DNA of 58,472 bases from Acidisphaera sp. (GTDB lineage Bacteria > Pseudomonadota > Alphaproteobacteria > Acetobacterales > Acetobacteraceae). Positions within the stretch are counted from its first letter, which is position 1. Each line of letters opens with the position of its first letter. This document shows positions 8,268-15,873 of this stretch, piece by piece. The stretch spans positions 1-58,472 of the forward strand of contig JAFAYM010000087.1 of NCBI GenBank assembly GCA_019240395.1, written 5' to 3'. A program made the position numbers and the translations under genes. The notes beneath the pieces were generated by a model. The model had not been told where the DNA came from, made no database searches, and saw only the letters and a list, made by a program, of their open reading frames with translations.

Positions 8268-9137
8268 TCAGGGCGGCAGGGTGAAGTCGACCGAGACCGG
8301 GCAGTGGTCGGAGAGGCGCTCCTTCCACGCGGGGTCGGTCTCCCGGTAGACCAGCACGCGCAGCGTTTGCGGCTGCATCCAGGTGCGGGCCGGCCCGCCG
8401 GCCAGGATGTGGTCGATGAACTGGCCGCCGCCCCAGCACGGGTCCTCGCGGCCTTCCGTGGCGCGGGCCAGCGGCGCGGCTCGACGCAGCGCCGCGAGCA
8501 GCTGGTCGTTGCCGTCCATCCACCGATTGAAATCGCCCATGACGACGAACGGCACCCCTTCGGCGCGGCGCTGGGCGATCCAGCCCTGCAGCGGGGCGAC
8601 CTGCTCGCCGAGGGTTTCGCAAGCGCGACGGGTGCTGCGGGTGAGCGGGTCTTCCCGGCAGCCCGTCTTCAGATGCACGGCCAGCACGCGCAGCTTGTTC
8701 CCATCGGGCAGGTCCAGGGTGATATCGGCGCCGCTGCGCAGCTGGAACTTCGCCTGCGGGGGATAGACATCGAGCGAAGTGAGATCCGGGTTGGCGGTGA
8801 AGTGCAGGCTGCGGCGGATCGCCAGCCCGGTGCGCTGCACGACCTGGTCGGCGGTGACGTGCAGGGCGTAGCGGTCCGGCGCGAACACCCGGGCGGCAGT
8901 GTCCGGTCCATCGACCTCCTCGAAGGCGACGACGTCGGCATCGAGGATTTCGGCGTAGCGACGGAGCAGCGCGAGGTCCTCCGGCCGCTTCGGATTCACG
9001 TCGTGCGGCAGGGCGGGATCGCCGGCAGGGCGCAAGGTCAGCCACTCGATGTTCCAGGTGGCGAGCTTGAGCTCCGTCCCCCGCGCCGCTGTCGAGAGCA
9101 GGAGGGCGGCCAGCAGGGTGAGGCGGGCGAGCGTCAT
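8268..9137 (-). CDS. Exported endonuclease/exonuclease/phosphatase family protein
   Basis: A 289-residue protein with a cleavable signal peptide (about residues 1-20, ending STAARG). It carries the motifs of the DNase I-like phosphodiesterase fold: ATWNIEW near the N-terminus, FEEVDG for the metal-binding glutamate, AVHLKTGC, MGDFNRW, a DHILAGG segment and a terminal SDHCPV. It therefore probably hydrolyses phosphodiester bonds of nucleic acids, or a related phosphoester, in the periplasm. The start at 9137 overlaps the stop of the EamA transporter gene (ATGA arrangement), so the two are translationally coupled. Confidence 0.85.
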   Translation of the reverse strand: MTLARLTLLAALLLSTAARGTELKLATWNIEWLTLRPAGDPALPHDVNPKRPEDLALLRRYAEILDADVVAFEEVDGPDTAARVFAPDRYALHVTADQVVQRTGLAIRRSLHFTANPDLTSLDVYPPQAKFQLRSGADITLDLPDGNKLRVLAVHLKTGCREDPLTRSTRRACETLGEQVAPLQGWIAQRRAEGVPFVVMGDFNRWMDGNDQLLAALRRAAPLARATEGREDPCWGGGQFIDHILAGGPARTWMQPQTLRVLVYRETDPAWKERLSDHCPVSVDFTLPP

Positions 9138-10036
9138 GACCGGGCCGCGAGGCCGACGCCGGCGAGGGTGAGCCCGAGCGCGCCGATCTGCCGCCCGCCG
9201 AGCGGCTCGCCGAGCAGCAGGACGGCGCCGAACACGCCGACCACCGGCACGATCAAGGTGCCGATGGCGGCGGTGGATGCCGGCAGACGGCGTAGCGCGG
9301 CGAACCAGGCGAGGTAGGCCACGCACATCCCGACCAGGCCGAGATAGCTGATGCCCGCCCAGACATGCGCCGGCAGCGCATGCCAGCGCCGGAATTCGAA
9401 CAACGCCGGGACGGCGAGCGGTGTCGAGCCGATCCCGACCTGCCAGCCGACGCTGGCGATGGGCGGCAGCGTCACCGGCGAGCGCTTGGCCAGGACGGTG
9501 CCCAGGGCGAACATCCAGGACCCCACGAAGATGATCGCGAAGCCCGGCATCTTGGCCCAGGAGGCTTCGAGCGGCTCGCCTCCCATCAGCACGACGATGC
9601 CGGTGAAGCCGACCGCCAGCCCCAGCATGCGCTGCGGCTGCGGCCGCTCGCCGAGCACCGGCCAGGCGATCAGCGCGGTCCAGAGCGGCAGGGTGTAGGC
9701 CATGATCACCGACTCCGAAGCGGACAGCCAGAGCAGGCCAAGGGTGGACATCGTCATGAAGGAGGTGAAGTTCAGCACCGAGGAGACGATCAGCGGCCAC
9801 CACTGGCTGCGTGGCGGCCGGAGCCGCTCGCCCGAGCAGTAGGCGACGGTGAGGGCGGTCCCGGCGCCGATCAGCCCGGCGAGCGTGCGCATGGTGAAGG
9901 GCGGCACGACGGTCAGCAGGTACTTCAGCAGCGGCCAGTTCAGCCCCCAGCTGACCGTGGTGATCAGCAGCAAGGCGAAGCCGGCGGCCCGGCCGCTGAA
10001 GGGGCGGGACGTGGCGGGGATGCCGATTGCGGACAT
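9134..10036 (-). CDS. EamA/DMT-family transporter
   Basis: A 300-residue inner-membrane protein with about ten hydrophobic segments arranged as two repeated EamA halves. The first half has SWGLNWPLLKYLL, the second has MCVAYLAWFAALRRLPAS and PVVGVFGAVLLLGEPLGG, a signature of drug/metabolite exporters of the RhaT/EamA group. The substrate is unknown; relatives export amino acids and other metabolites. The stop codon overlaps the start of the downstream nuclease gene by four bases. Confidence 0.88.
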   Translation of the reverse strand: MSAIGIPATSRPFSGRAAGFALLLITTVSWGLNWPLLKYLLTVVPPFTMRTLAGLIGAGTALTVAYCSGERLRPPRSQWWPLIVSSVLNFTSFMTMSTLGLLWLSASESVIMAYTLPLWTALIAWPVLGERPQPQRMLGLAVGFTGIVVLMGGEPLEASWAKMPGFAIIFVGSWMFALGTVLAKRSPVTLPPIASVGWQVGIGSTPLAVPALFEFRRWHALPAHVWAGISYLGLVGMCVAYLAWFAALRRLPASTAAIGTLIVPVVGVFGAVLLLGEPLGGRQIGALGLTLAGVGLAARS

Positions 10037-10082
10037 GCCGGCATAGGGCGCGCAGCCGCGGCGGCTGTCAAAGAAGTTGCCT

Positions 10083-10167
10083 CAAGTAAAATGGGGTCTG
10101 GGGACGGCGGTCCCCAGCGGGGTCCCAATTTCTCAGCCTTGGGGGCGGAGCCCCCTGGCCTTACTTG
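10083..10167. repeat. 85-bp GC-rich palindromic element at the end of the FAD oxidoreductase gene
   Basis: The element is bounded by CAAGTAA (10083-10089) and TTACTTG (10161-10167). Inside are two hairpins, CTGGGGACGGCGGTCCCCAG and GGGGGCGGAGCCCCC. Bases 10090-10126, read on the minus strand, match 35391-35427 at 32 of 37 positions, so this is a member of the same repeat family as the one joining the glycosyltransferases. The right arm supplies the TAA stop codon of the neighbouring gene. Confidence 0.7.
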
Positions 10168-11480
10168 CTTGCTATCCGATCGACGCGGTCGAGCAGGCGA
10201 TACCATCCGCCGATCGCCGGCAGAAACCAGGGATTGCCGGAATAGAGCGGATGATCGGGAAACTCCGGGGCGTCGAAGCTGCAATGGTAATTGGCAATCC
10301 CGGCGATCTTCCGGGCGGTCTGCGTGCCGAGATAGGTCATCATGGCGACACCGCTGCCGTTGCAGCCCATGAGGTAGTGCATGCCGTCCTGGCGGCCCAT
10401 GTGCGGCAGGGCGTCGAGCGTGAAGGCGACGTTGCCGGTCCAGGCGTGGGTCACCTTCGCGTCGCGCAATTGCGGAAAGCGATCGGTCATGAAGCGGTGC
10501 AGGATCGGCGCGCTGGTTTCCGGGCCGACCTGGGTGAAGCGGGCGCGACCGCCGAAGATCATGCGCCGTCCGTCGGGCGACATCCGGTAGTAGCAGAGCA
10601 CGCGACGCGTGTCGGCGAGCGTGCGCCGCTTCGGGATCAGGCTGCGCGCCAAATCCTCCGGCAGTTCCTCGGTGGCGATGATGTGGCTGGCGAGCGGCAC
10701 GAGGCGGCGCTTGAGCTGCGGCGTGACGTCGCCGGTGTAGCCGTTGGTGGCGATCACCACCTCGTCGGCCTCGATCTCGCCGCGCTCCGTCGCGACGCTC
10801 CAGCCTCTGTCGTGCGGGCTGATGCGCGTCACCGGCGCACGTGCACAGACGGGAGTGTCGCGGCGGCGCACCGCGTCCAGCAGTCCCTTGTAGTACAGCG
10901 CGGGATGCAGATTGGCGGACCGCTCGACGACCATGCCGCCGTAGTAATAGTCGCTGGCGATCTCCTCGCGCTGGCGTTCGCGCGGCAGCATGTACGCGCC
11001 GGATTGCGCGGCCTCGTTCAGCTTGGCGAGCCGCGCCTCCTGGCTGCGATAGTGCTTCGGCGTCCACGCGCCGACGAAGCGGCCCGTCCTGTTCCAGAAG
11101 CAGGCGATGTTTTCCTCGGCGATCAGCCGCTCGATGGTGCTGAACGCGTCCGCCCCGTCGGAGAGCAGCGCGTCGACCCGTGCCGGCTCGACGGGGATGG
11201 TCCGGCCGCTGAAGCTCTTGCCGATATTGACGCCGCCGCTGACGCCGCCGCCGTTGCGCGTGCTGGCGCCGAAGCCGAGTTCCTTGGCCTCGAGCACCAC
11301 GGCGTCGATGCCCTGCTTGGCCAGTTCGAGCGCCGTGGAAAGCCCGGCGTAGCCGCCGCCGACGATGGCGACGCGCACACGCCGGGGCAGATCCAGCGGA
11401 TCCTCGGCGGTCGGGCGATAGGCCTCCCACCAATAGGGCATGCTCTTGAAATCGGCATGGAAGATGGCGCTTCGCTGCAT
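10161..11480 (-). CDS. FAD-dependent amine/amino-acid oxidoreductase (DadA/PuuB-like)
   Basis: The 439-residue protein has a Rossmann FAD site, VAIVGGGYAGLSTALELAKQG (about residues 37-57), with the acidic ribose contact VVLEAKE after it. A central substrate domain and a C-terminal FAD-contacting segment (MGCNGSGVAMMTYLG) follow. This layout matches DAO-family oxidases such as gamma-glutamylputrescine oxidase and D-amino-acid dehydrogenase, which oxidise a C-N bond to an imine. It is the last gene of the seven-gene operon that includes a polyamine-type importer, so an imported amine is a likely substrate. The exact substrate is unknown. Confidence 0.85.
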   Translation of the reverse strand: MQRSAIFHADFKSMPYWWEAYRPTAEDPLDLPRRVRVAIVGGGYAGLSTALELAKQGIDAVVLEAKELGFGASTRNGGGVSGGVNIGKSFSGRTIPVEPARVDALLSDGADAFSTIERLIAEENIACFWNRTGRFVGAWTPKHYRSQEARLAKLNEAAQSGAYMLPRERQREEIASDYYYGGMVVERSANLHPALYYKGLLDAVRRRDTPVCARAPVTRISPHDRGWSVATERGEIEADEVVIATNGYTGDVTPQLKRRLVPLASHIIATEELPEDLARSLIPKRRTLADTRRVLCYYRMSPDGRRMIFGGRARFTQVGPETSAPILHRFMTDRFPQLRDAKVTHAWTGNVAFTLDALPHMGRQDGMHYLMGCNGSGVAMMTYLGTQTARKIAGIANYHCSFDAPEFPDHPLYSGNPWFLPAIGGWYRLLDRVDRIASK

Positions 11481-11489
11481 GGGTGCCGC

Positions 11490-11879
11490 CTATTTCGGTC
11501 GGACCGAGATCATCACCGCGCGGGCGACCAGCTCGGGCGGATCGCAGATCACGTTGGGCGCGCCGTCGTCGCGCTCCGGCGCGCGGATGTGGCGCAGCGC
11601 CCGGAGCGCGATGCGCCGCGAGCGGTTGCCGCGGCTGGCGACCCGCGCCTGGATTTCAAGGTAGTCGCCGACGCGGAGAACCTGCAGGAATTCGGCGTTC
11701 TCGTAGGCCGCCAGCAGGCCGGGATGGCCGGTCTCGCGCAGGCCGATCTCCGTCGAGCAGTCCGCGAACAGACGCAGCACGGTCGCCGCGGGGATCAGGT
11801 GATTGCGATAGTGCGTGTCGCCGGTGCCGAGGCGCACGCGCAAGGTAGCGTCGGGAGTGGCGGGATCGGCATGGCTCAT
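11490..11879 (-). CDS. Hotdog-fold 3-aminoacyl-CoA ammonia-lyase-like protein
   Basis: The 129-residue protein has the pattern of the small hotdog enzymes 3-aminobutyryl-CoA ammonia-lyase (Kal) and beta-alanyl-CoA ammonia-lyase. The shared features are DTHYRNHLIPAATVLRLFADCSTE near the N-terminus (Kal: DAHYGGNLVDGARML), AYENAEFLQVLRVGDYLEI in the middle and CDPPELVARAV near the end. Such enzymes eliminate ammonia from a beta-aminoacyl-CoA to give an enoyl-CoA. The likeness is recalled from memory, and a thioesterase role cannot be excluded. It lies between a permease gene (16-base gap) and the FAD oxidoreductase gene (9-base gap), in an operon that also encodes a CoA ligase able to make the CoA substrate. 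Confidence 0.7.
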   Translation of the reverse strand: MSHADPATPDATLRVRLGTGDTHYRNHLIPAATVLRLFADCSTEIGLRETGHPGLLAAYENAEFLQVLRVGDYLEIQARVASRGNRSRRIALRALRHIRAPERDDGAPNVICDPPELVARAVMISVRPK

Positions 11880-11895
11880 CGGTGTCTCCCCGGGA

Positions 11896-12687
11896 TCATG
11901 GCAAGGCCCTGACGACGCTGCGCCGCTTCATCCATTCGGAGAGGCCGAACACCAACGCGGCGAGCAGCAGCAGCAGAGTGGAGACCGCGGCGATCACCGG
12001 ATTGATCTCGGTGCGCAGGAAGGAGAACATGCGCAGCGGCAGGGTGGTGCCGGCGCTGCCGCCGATGAACAGCATCAGGATCACCTCGTCCCAGGAGGTG
12101 ATGAAGGCGAACACCGCAGCCGCGAACAGGCTGGGCCGCACGATCGGGAAGGTGACTTTCAGGAAGGTGCGCGCGGCGGACGCCCCCATCGTGTAGGAGG
12201 CTTCCTCGAGGCGCCGGTCCACCCGCTGCAGGCCGGCGACCATCAGCACCACGGCGAAAGGCAGCGCCAGGATGGTGTGGGCCAGCACGATGCCCCAGAA
12301 GCTGCCGACCAGGTGCAGGCGCACATAGACGCTGTAGACGGCGATCGCCAGCACGATCGACGGCACGACGAGCGGCATCATCAGGATCGCCCGCAGCAGG
12401 CCGATGCCGGGAAACGGTAGGCGCACCAGGGCGAGTGCGGCGGCGCTGCCGAGCGTGACAGAGAGCAGGACGGTGACCGCGGCGACCCGCAGGCTCAGCC
12501 AGGTCGCGTCGAGCCATTGCGGATCGCTGAAATACATGCGGTACCAGCGCAGCGACCAGCCCGGCGGGGGGAATTGCAGATAGGCGCCGGCGCTGAAGGA
12601 GACGGGCACGACGATCAGCAGCGGCAGGATGAGAAAGCCGAACACGCCGACGCAATACAGCACGAGCAGCAGCCGCAGGAGGCGCAT
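11896..12687 (-). CDS. ABC transporter permease, polyamine type (PotC-like)
   Basis: A 263-residue inner-membrane permease with six predicted transmembrane segments. The coupling motif EEASYTMGASAARTFLKVTFPIVRPS (EAA loop) contacts the ATPase. The order and sequence resemble PotC, the second permease of spermidine/putrescine importers. The ATG at 12687 shares its first base with the last codon of the upstream permease gene (TGATG), which marks translational coupling and excludes longer in-frame starts. Confidence 0.88.
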   Translation of the reverse strand: MRLLRLLLVLYCVGVFGFLILPLLIVVPVSFSAGAYLQFPPPGWSLRWYRMYFSDPQWLDATWLSLRVAAVTVLLSVTLGSAAALALVRLPFPGIGLLRAILMMPLVVPSIVLAIAVYSVYVRLHLVGSFWGIVLAHTILALPFAVVLMVAGLQRVDRRLEEASYTMGASAARTFLKVTFPIVRPSLFAAAVFAFITSWDEVILMLFIGGSAGTTLPLRMFSFLRTEINPVIAAVSTLLLLLAALVFGLSEWMKRRSVVRALP

Positions 12688-13565
12688 CAGCTCGGGCCCA
12701 GGGCCAGCAACCGGTTGAAGCCGAGCAGCCGGTCGTAGAGGACGAAGAGCGCGCCGATGATGGCGATCAGCACCACGGCCATGGCGGTGCCGTCGGCCCA
12801 GTTCAGCAGCTCGATCTGCTGCTGGATGTAGACGGCGATGGTGGTGTCCTGCGGGCTGCCGAGGAGCGCGGGCGTGATGTAGAAGCCCATCGACAGGATG
12901 AACACCAGCAGGCACCCCGCATAGACGCCTGGCATCGAGAGCGGCAGGTAGATACGAAAGAAGGTCTGCGGTAGCGATGAGCCCATGGTGCCGGCCGCCT
13001 CGAGCAGCGAGCGATCGATGCTGAGCATGGTGGAATAGAGCGAGAGCACCATGAAGGGCAGCATGTAGTGGCTCATGCCGATCAGCACGGCGAAGCGGTT
13101 ATAGAGCAGCGGCAACGGGTGTGCGAGCAGGCCGGAGCCGACCAGCGCCTCGTTGATCACCCCATGGCTGCCGAGCAGCACCATCCAGGCGTACATGCGC
13201 ACGAGAAGGCTGGTCCAGAACGGCAGCAAAACGAGCAGCAGCAGCCGGTTCGCCCAACGCCGCGGCATCCGGCTCAGCAGGAAGCCGAGGGGATAGGCCA
13301 GCAGCAGGGTCAGCGCCGTGCATTCTGCCGCCACCACCAGCGTCGTCCTGATGATCAGCCAGAGCGTCGGGTCCTGCAGGACGCTGCGGTAGCTGTCGAG
13401 GTTGGGCTCGGGATCGGTCACGCTCTGCACGACGAGGCGCAGGAGCGGATAGGCGAACAGCGCGAGGATCAGCGCCACGCCAGGCAACAGCAGCAACAGC
13501 GGAGCCGCGACCAGCAGTCCGGGCAGGCGCGCCGGCGACAGCGTCCGCGTTGCGGCGACGGTCAT
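12687..13565 (-). CDS. ABC transporter permease, polyamine type (PotB-like)
   Basis: The 292-residue protein has an N-terminal membrane segment, a periplasmic stretch with VTDPEPNLDSYRSVL, and further membrane segments around the EAA loop (LEAAGTMGSSLPQTFFRIYLPLSMPG). This is the first permease of a PotB/PotC pair. It is separated from the binding-protein gene by 147 bases that contain a 120-bp dispersed repeat (13577-13696), and it overlaps the second permease gene by one base. Confidence 0.88.
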   Translation of the reverse strand: MTVAATRTLSPARLPGLLVAAPLLLLLPGVALILALFAYPLLRLVVQSVTDPEPNLDSYRSVLQDPTLWLIIRTTLVVAAECTALTLLLAYPLGFLLSRMPRRWANRLLLLVLLPFWTSLLVRMYAWMVLLGSHGVINEALVGSGLLAHPLPLLYNRFAVLIGMSHYMLPFMVLSLYSTMLSIDRSLLEAAGTMGSSLPQTFFRIYLPLSMPGVYAGCLLVFILSMGFYITPALLGSPQDTTIAVYIQQQIELLNWADGTAMAVVLIAIIGALFVLYDRLLGFNRLLALGPS

Positions 13566-13576
13566 CGACTAAGACC

Positions 13577-13696
13577 AGTTCTCGGGCGCGCCGACTCATG
13601 GCCGTCATTCCCGCGAAAGCGGGAATCCATGTGCCGCGTCGACCCGCGCTTTCGCGGGGGTGACGACAATGGGCGGCGCTCTGTGGGACCTCGTAT
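13577..13696. repeat. 120-bp dispersed palindromic repeat, copy A
   Basis: Two hairpins are present: ATTCCCGCGAAAGCGGGAAT and CCCGCGCTTTCGCGGG. The whole 120-base unit matches 34148-34267 in the same orientation at about 108 of 120 positions, without gaps. The core looks like the widespread ATTCCCGCGAAAGCGGGAAT type of intergenic repeat. It lies between the binding-protein and permease genes of an ABC importer, a place where such hairpins can protect the upstream mRNA. Confidence 0.8.
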
Positions 13697-13712
13697 AATG
13701 TTCACTGGCGGC

Positions 13713-14756
13713 TCATTGGCCGATCACCCAGGAGGTGAAGCGGCGCTCGGCGGCCACGGCATTGGCGTCCCACCACTCGTCATTGGCGGAGACGCTGACG
13801 CCGACATGCGCCGGCGTGGTGGCGAGGAAGTCGCGCACATTCTCCGGCAGGTAATCGGCGTCGTGGCTGTTGCCGCCGGCATAGCCGGATTCCTTGGCGC
13901 TGGCCGCCTGGCGCTGCGGGTCCTGCATGAAGGCGATCAGCTTGAGCGCGGCGTCGGAATGCTTGGCCCCCTTCGGGATCACCCACCACGCCATGTGCAG
14001 CACCGCATCCTCCCAGGCGACACCGAGATGCGCGCCGTCACGCACCACCAGCTGGTAGGGCCGGCCGTTCCAGGCGGTGCCCATGACGCAGTCCCGGTTG
14101 ACCAGGACCTGCACGGATTGCGCGCCGGTGGTCCACCAGACCGCGACGTTGGGCTTGAGCTTGTCGAGCTCCTTGTAGGCCTTGTCCTGGTCGACGGGAT
14201 AGACGCCGTTGCGCGGCACGCCGGCATGCAGGGCGCCGAACTCGATATTGTCGATCGCGTCCTTGCGGATGCAGCGCGGGCCCGGGAAGTCCTGCTGGTT
14301 CCAGAGGTCCATCAGCGACGTCGGATGCTTGCCGGTGAGCGGCCAGATGTCGGTGTTCCAGGTCAGGATGGTGGAATAGGGGCCATCCCAGACGCCGTAG
14401 TCGTTGAACGAGCCTTCCACCATGTCCTTGGTCGGGAGTTGCTGGAGATCGAGCTTCTGCAGCAATCCCTGCTTGATGCCGCGGGGGAAATCGCCGCCGT
14501 CGATCTCGGTGACGTCCCACTCGGTGTTGCCGCTGAGCACCATGGCGCGCAGCTTGGCATTGTCGACCGGCGCGCTGTTGATGACGCGGATGCCGGTCGC
14601 CTTGGTGAAGGGATCCCAATCCACCTTGCGGAACACGTCGTCCAGCACGCCGCCGGAGGAGTTGATATAGACGACGTCGGATTGCGCGCGCGCCCGCTGC
14701 ATGCCGGAGAACGCGAGCAGGGACGCGGCGGCGAGAAGCAGCATTCGGTTCAGCAT
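13713..14756 (-). CDS. ABC transporter substrate-binding protein, polyamine type (PotD-like)
   Basis: A 347-residue periplasmic binding protein. The signal peptide (about residues 1-24) ends ARAQ. The mature part starts SDVVYINSSGGVLDDVFRKVDWDPF and contains the acidic segment EWDVTEIDGGDFPRG and the tryptophan-containing segment AVWWTTGAQSVQ, as in the spermidine/putrescine and related amine-binding proteins. The precise ligand is not predictable. The gene starts 7 bases inside the end of the ATPase gene, so it is cotranscribed and probably coupled. Confidence 0.87.
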   Translation of the reverse strand: MLNRMLLLAAASLLAFSGMQRARAQSDVVYINSSGGVLDDVFRKVDWDPFTKATGIRVINSAPVDNAKLRAMVLSGNTEWDVTEIDGGDFPRGIKQGLLQKLDLQQLPTKDMVEGSFNDYGVWDGPYSTILTWNTDIWPLTGKHPTSLMDLWNQQDFPGPRCIRKDAIDNIEFGALHAGVPRNGVYPVDQDKAYKELDKLKPNVAVWWTTGAQSVQVLVNRDCVMGTAWNGRPYQLVVRDGAHLGVAWEDAVLHMAWWVIPKGAKHSDAALKLIAFMQDPQRQAASAKESGYAGGNSHDADYLPENVRDFLATTPAHVGVSVSANDEWWDANAVAAERRFTSWVIGQ

Positions 14757-15871
14757 GTCGGTTCCTCGCTCTGGCGGAAATCGGTGTCCGGAAAGATCGT
14801 CGCGTCGTCGCGGCGCCAGCCGATGCGCACGGCCTGGCCCGGGTGCAGCCCGTCGGCGCGGTGTGCCGGCAGCTCGGCGCGCAGGCTTTCGCCGCTGTCC
14901 AGCCGGCAGCTGACATCGAGGAGATTGCCGACGAAGGTGACGGTGTCGATCCGGGCGGGCAGCACGATGTCGCAGCCGGGCTCGTCGATGCGGATGGTCT
15001 CCGGACGCAGCGAGACGAGGCAGGCGGCCCGGTCGGCTTGGATCGGGAGGAGGGCGCCGCCGGCGGTGATCCAGGCGCCCGAGCCGGCATCGCGGGTGCA
15101 GCGCAGCAGGTTGGTGACGCCGACGAAATCGGCGACGAAGGCATCACCGGGATGGCGATAGACGGTGACCGGATCGCCGACCTGCAGGATGCGGCCGTCG
15201 CGCATCACGGCGATGCGATCCGACATGGTCAGCGCCTCTTCCTGGTCGTGCGTGACATAGATGCAGGTGATGCCGAGGGATTGCTGCAGCTGGCGCAGCT
15301 CGATCTGCATGTGGCGGCGCAGCTTGCGGTCGAGCGCGCCCAGCGGCTCGTCCATCAGCAGCACCGCCGGCTCATAGATCAGCGCGCGGGCGACGGCGAC
15401 ACGCTGCTGCTGGCCGCCGCTGAGCTGTGCCGGGCGCCGCTGGCCGAGCCCCACCAGGTTCACCCGCGCCAGCACGCGCTCGACGAGCGGCGTGATCTCG
15501 GAGGTCGGCATGCGGCGGATGCGCAGGGGATAGGCGATGTTCTCGAACACCGTCAAATGCGGGAACAGCGCGTAGTTCTGGAAGACGAAGCCGACGCCGC
15601 GCTTCTGCGGGGGCAGACGGGATACGTCGCGGCCGGCGATGTGCACGCGCCCGGTGCTCGGCCGGGTAAGGCCGGCGATGATGCGCAGCAAGGTGGACTT
15701 CCCGGAGCCGCTTGGGCCGAGCAGGGTGCAGAAGCTGCCGCGCGCCACCGCGAGGCTCACCTCGGCGAGCGCGGTGAAATCGCCGAAGCGGTGGGTGACG
15801 CTCTCCAGGCGCACCGCCGCGGGCGCGGTCGGCGCCTCGGCGGCGCGTGGTGCGGCGAGGACCTCCCCCAT
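14750..15871 (-). CDS. ABC transporter ATPase, polyamine type (PotA-like)
   Basis: A 373-residue ATPase with an N-terminal nucleotide-binding domain and a C-terminal TOBE domain. Walker A is GPSGSGKST (52-60, K58), the Q-loop is in FVFQNYALFPHLTV, the signature is QLSGGQQQR, Walker B is LLMDEPLGALD and the switch histidine is in VTHDQEEAL. These are hallmarks of the MalK/PotA class. The ATG at 15871 lies 2 bases after the CoA ligase stop codon; the open frame extends further upstream but would overlap that gene. Confidence 0.9.
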   Translation of the reverse strand: MGEVLAAPRAAEAPTAPAAVRLESVTHRFGDFTALAEVSLAVARGSFCTLLGPSGSGKSTLLRIIAGLTRPSTGRVHIAGRDVSRLPPQKRGVGFVFQNYALFPHLTVFENIAYPLRIRRMPTSEITPLVERVLARVNLVGLGQRRPAQLSGGQQQRVAVARALIYEPAVLLMDEPLGALDRKLRRHMQIELRQLQQSLGITCIYVTHDQEEALTMSDRIAVMRDGRILQVGDPVTVYRHPGDAFVADFVGVTNLLRCTRDAGSGAWITAGGALLPIQADRAACLVSLRPETIRIDEPGCDIVLPARIDTVTFVGNLLDVSCRLDSGESLRAELPAHRADGLHPGQAVRIGWRRDDATIFPDTDFRQSEEPTC

Positions 15872-15873
15872 CG

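Noticed and set aside
13068-15161. A 697-codon plus-strand frame across the importer genes
   Set aside because: It runs over three well-supported minus-strand genes and a repeat, with low-complexity residues and no family features.
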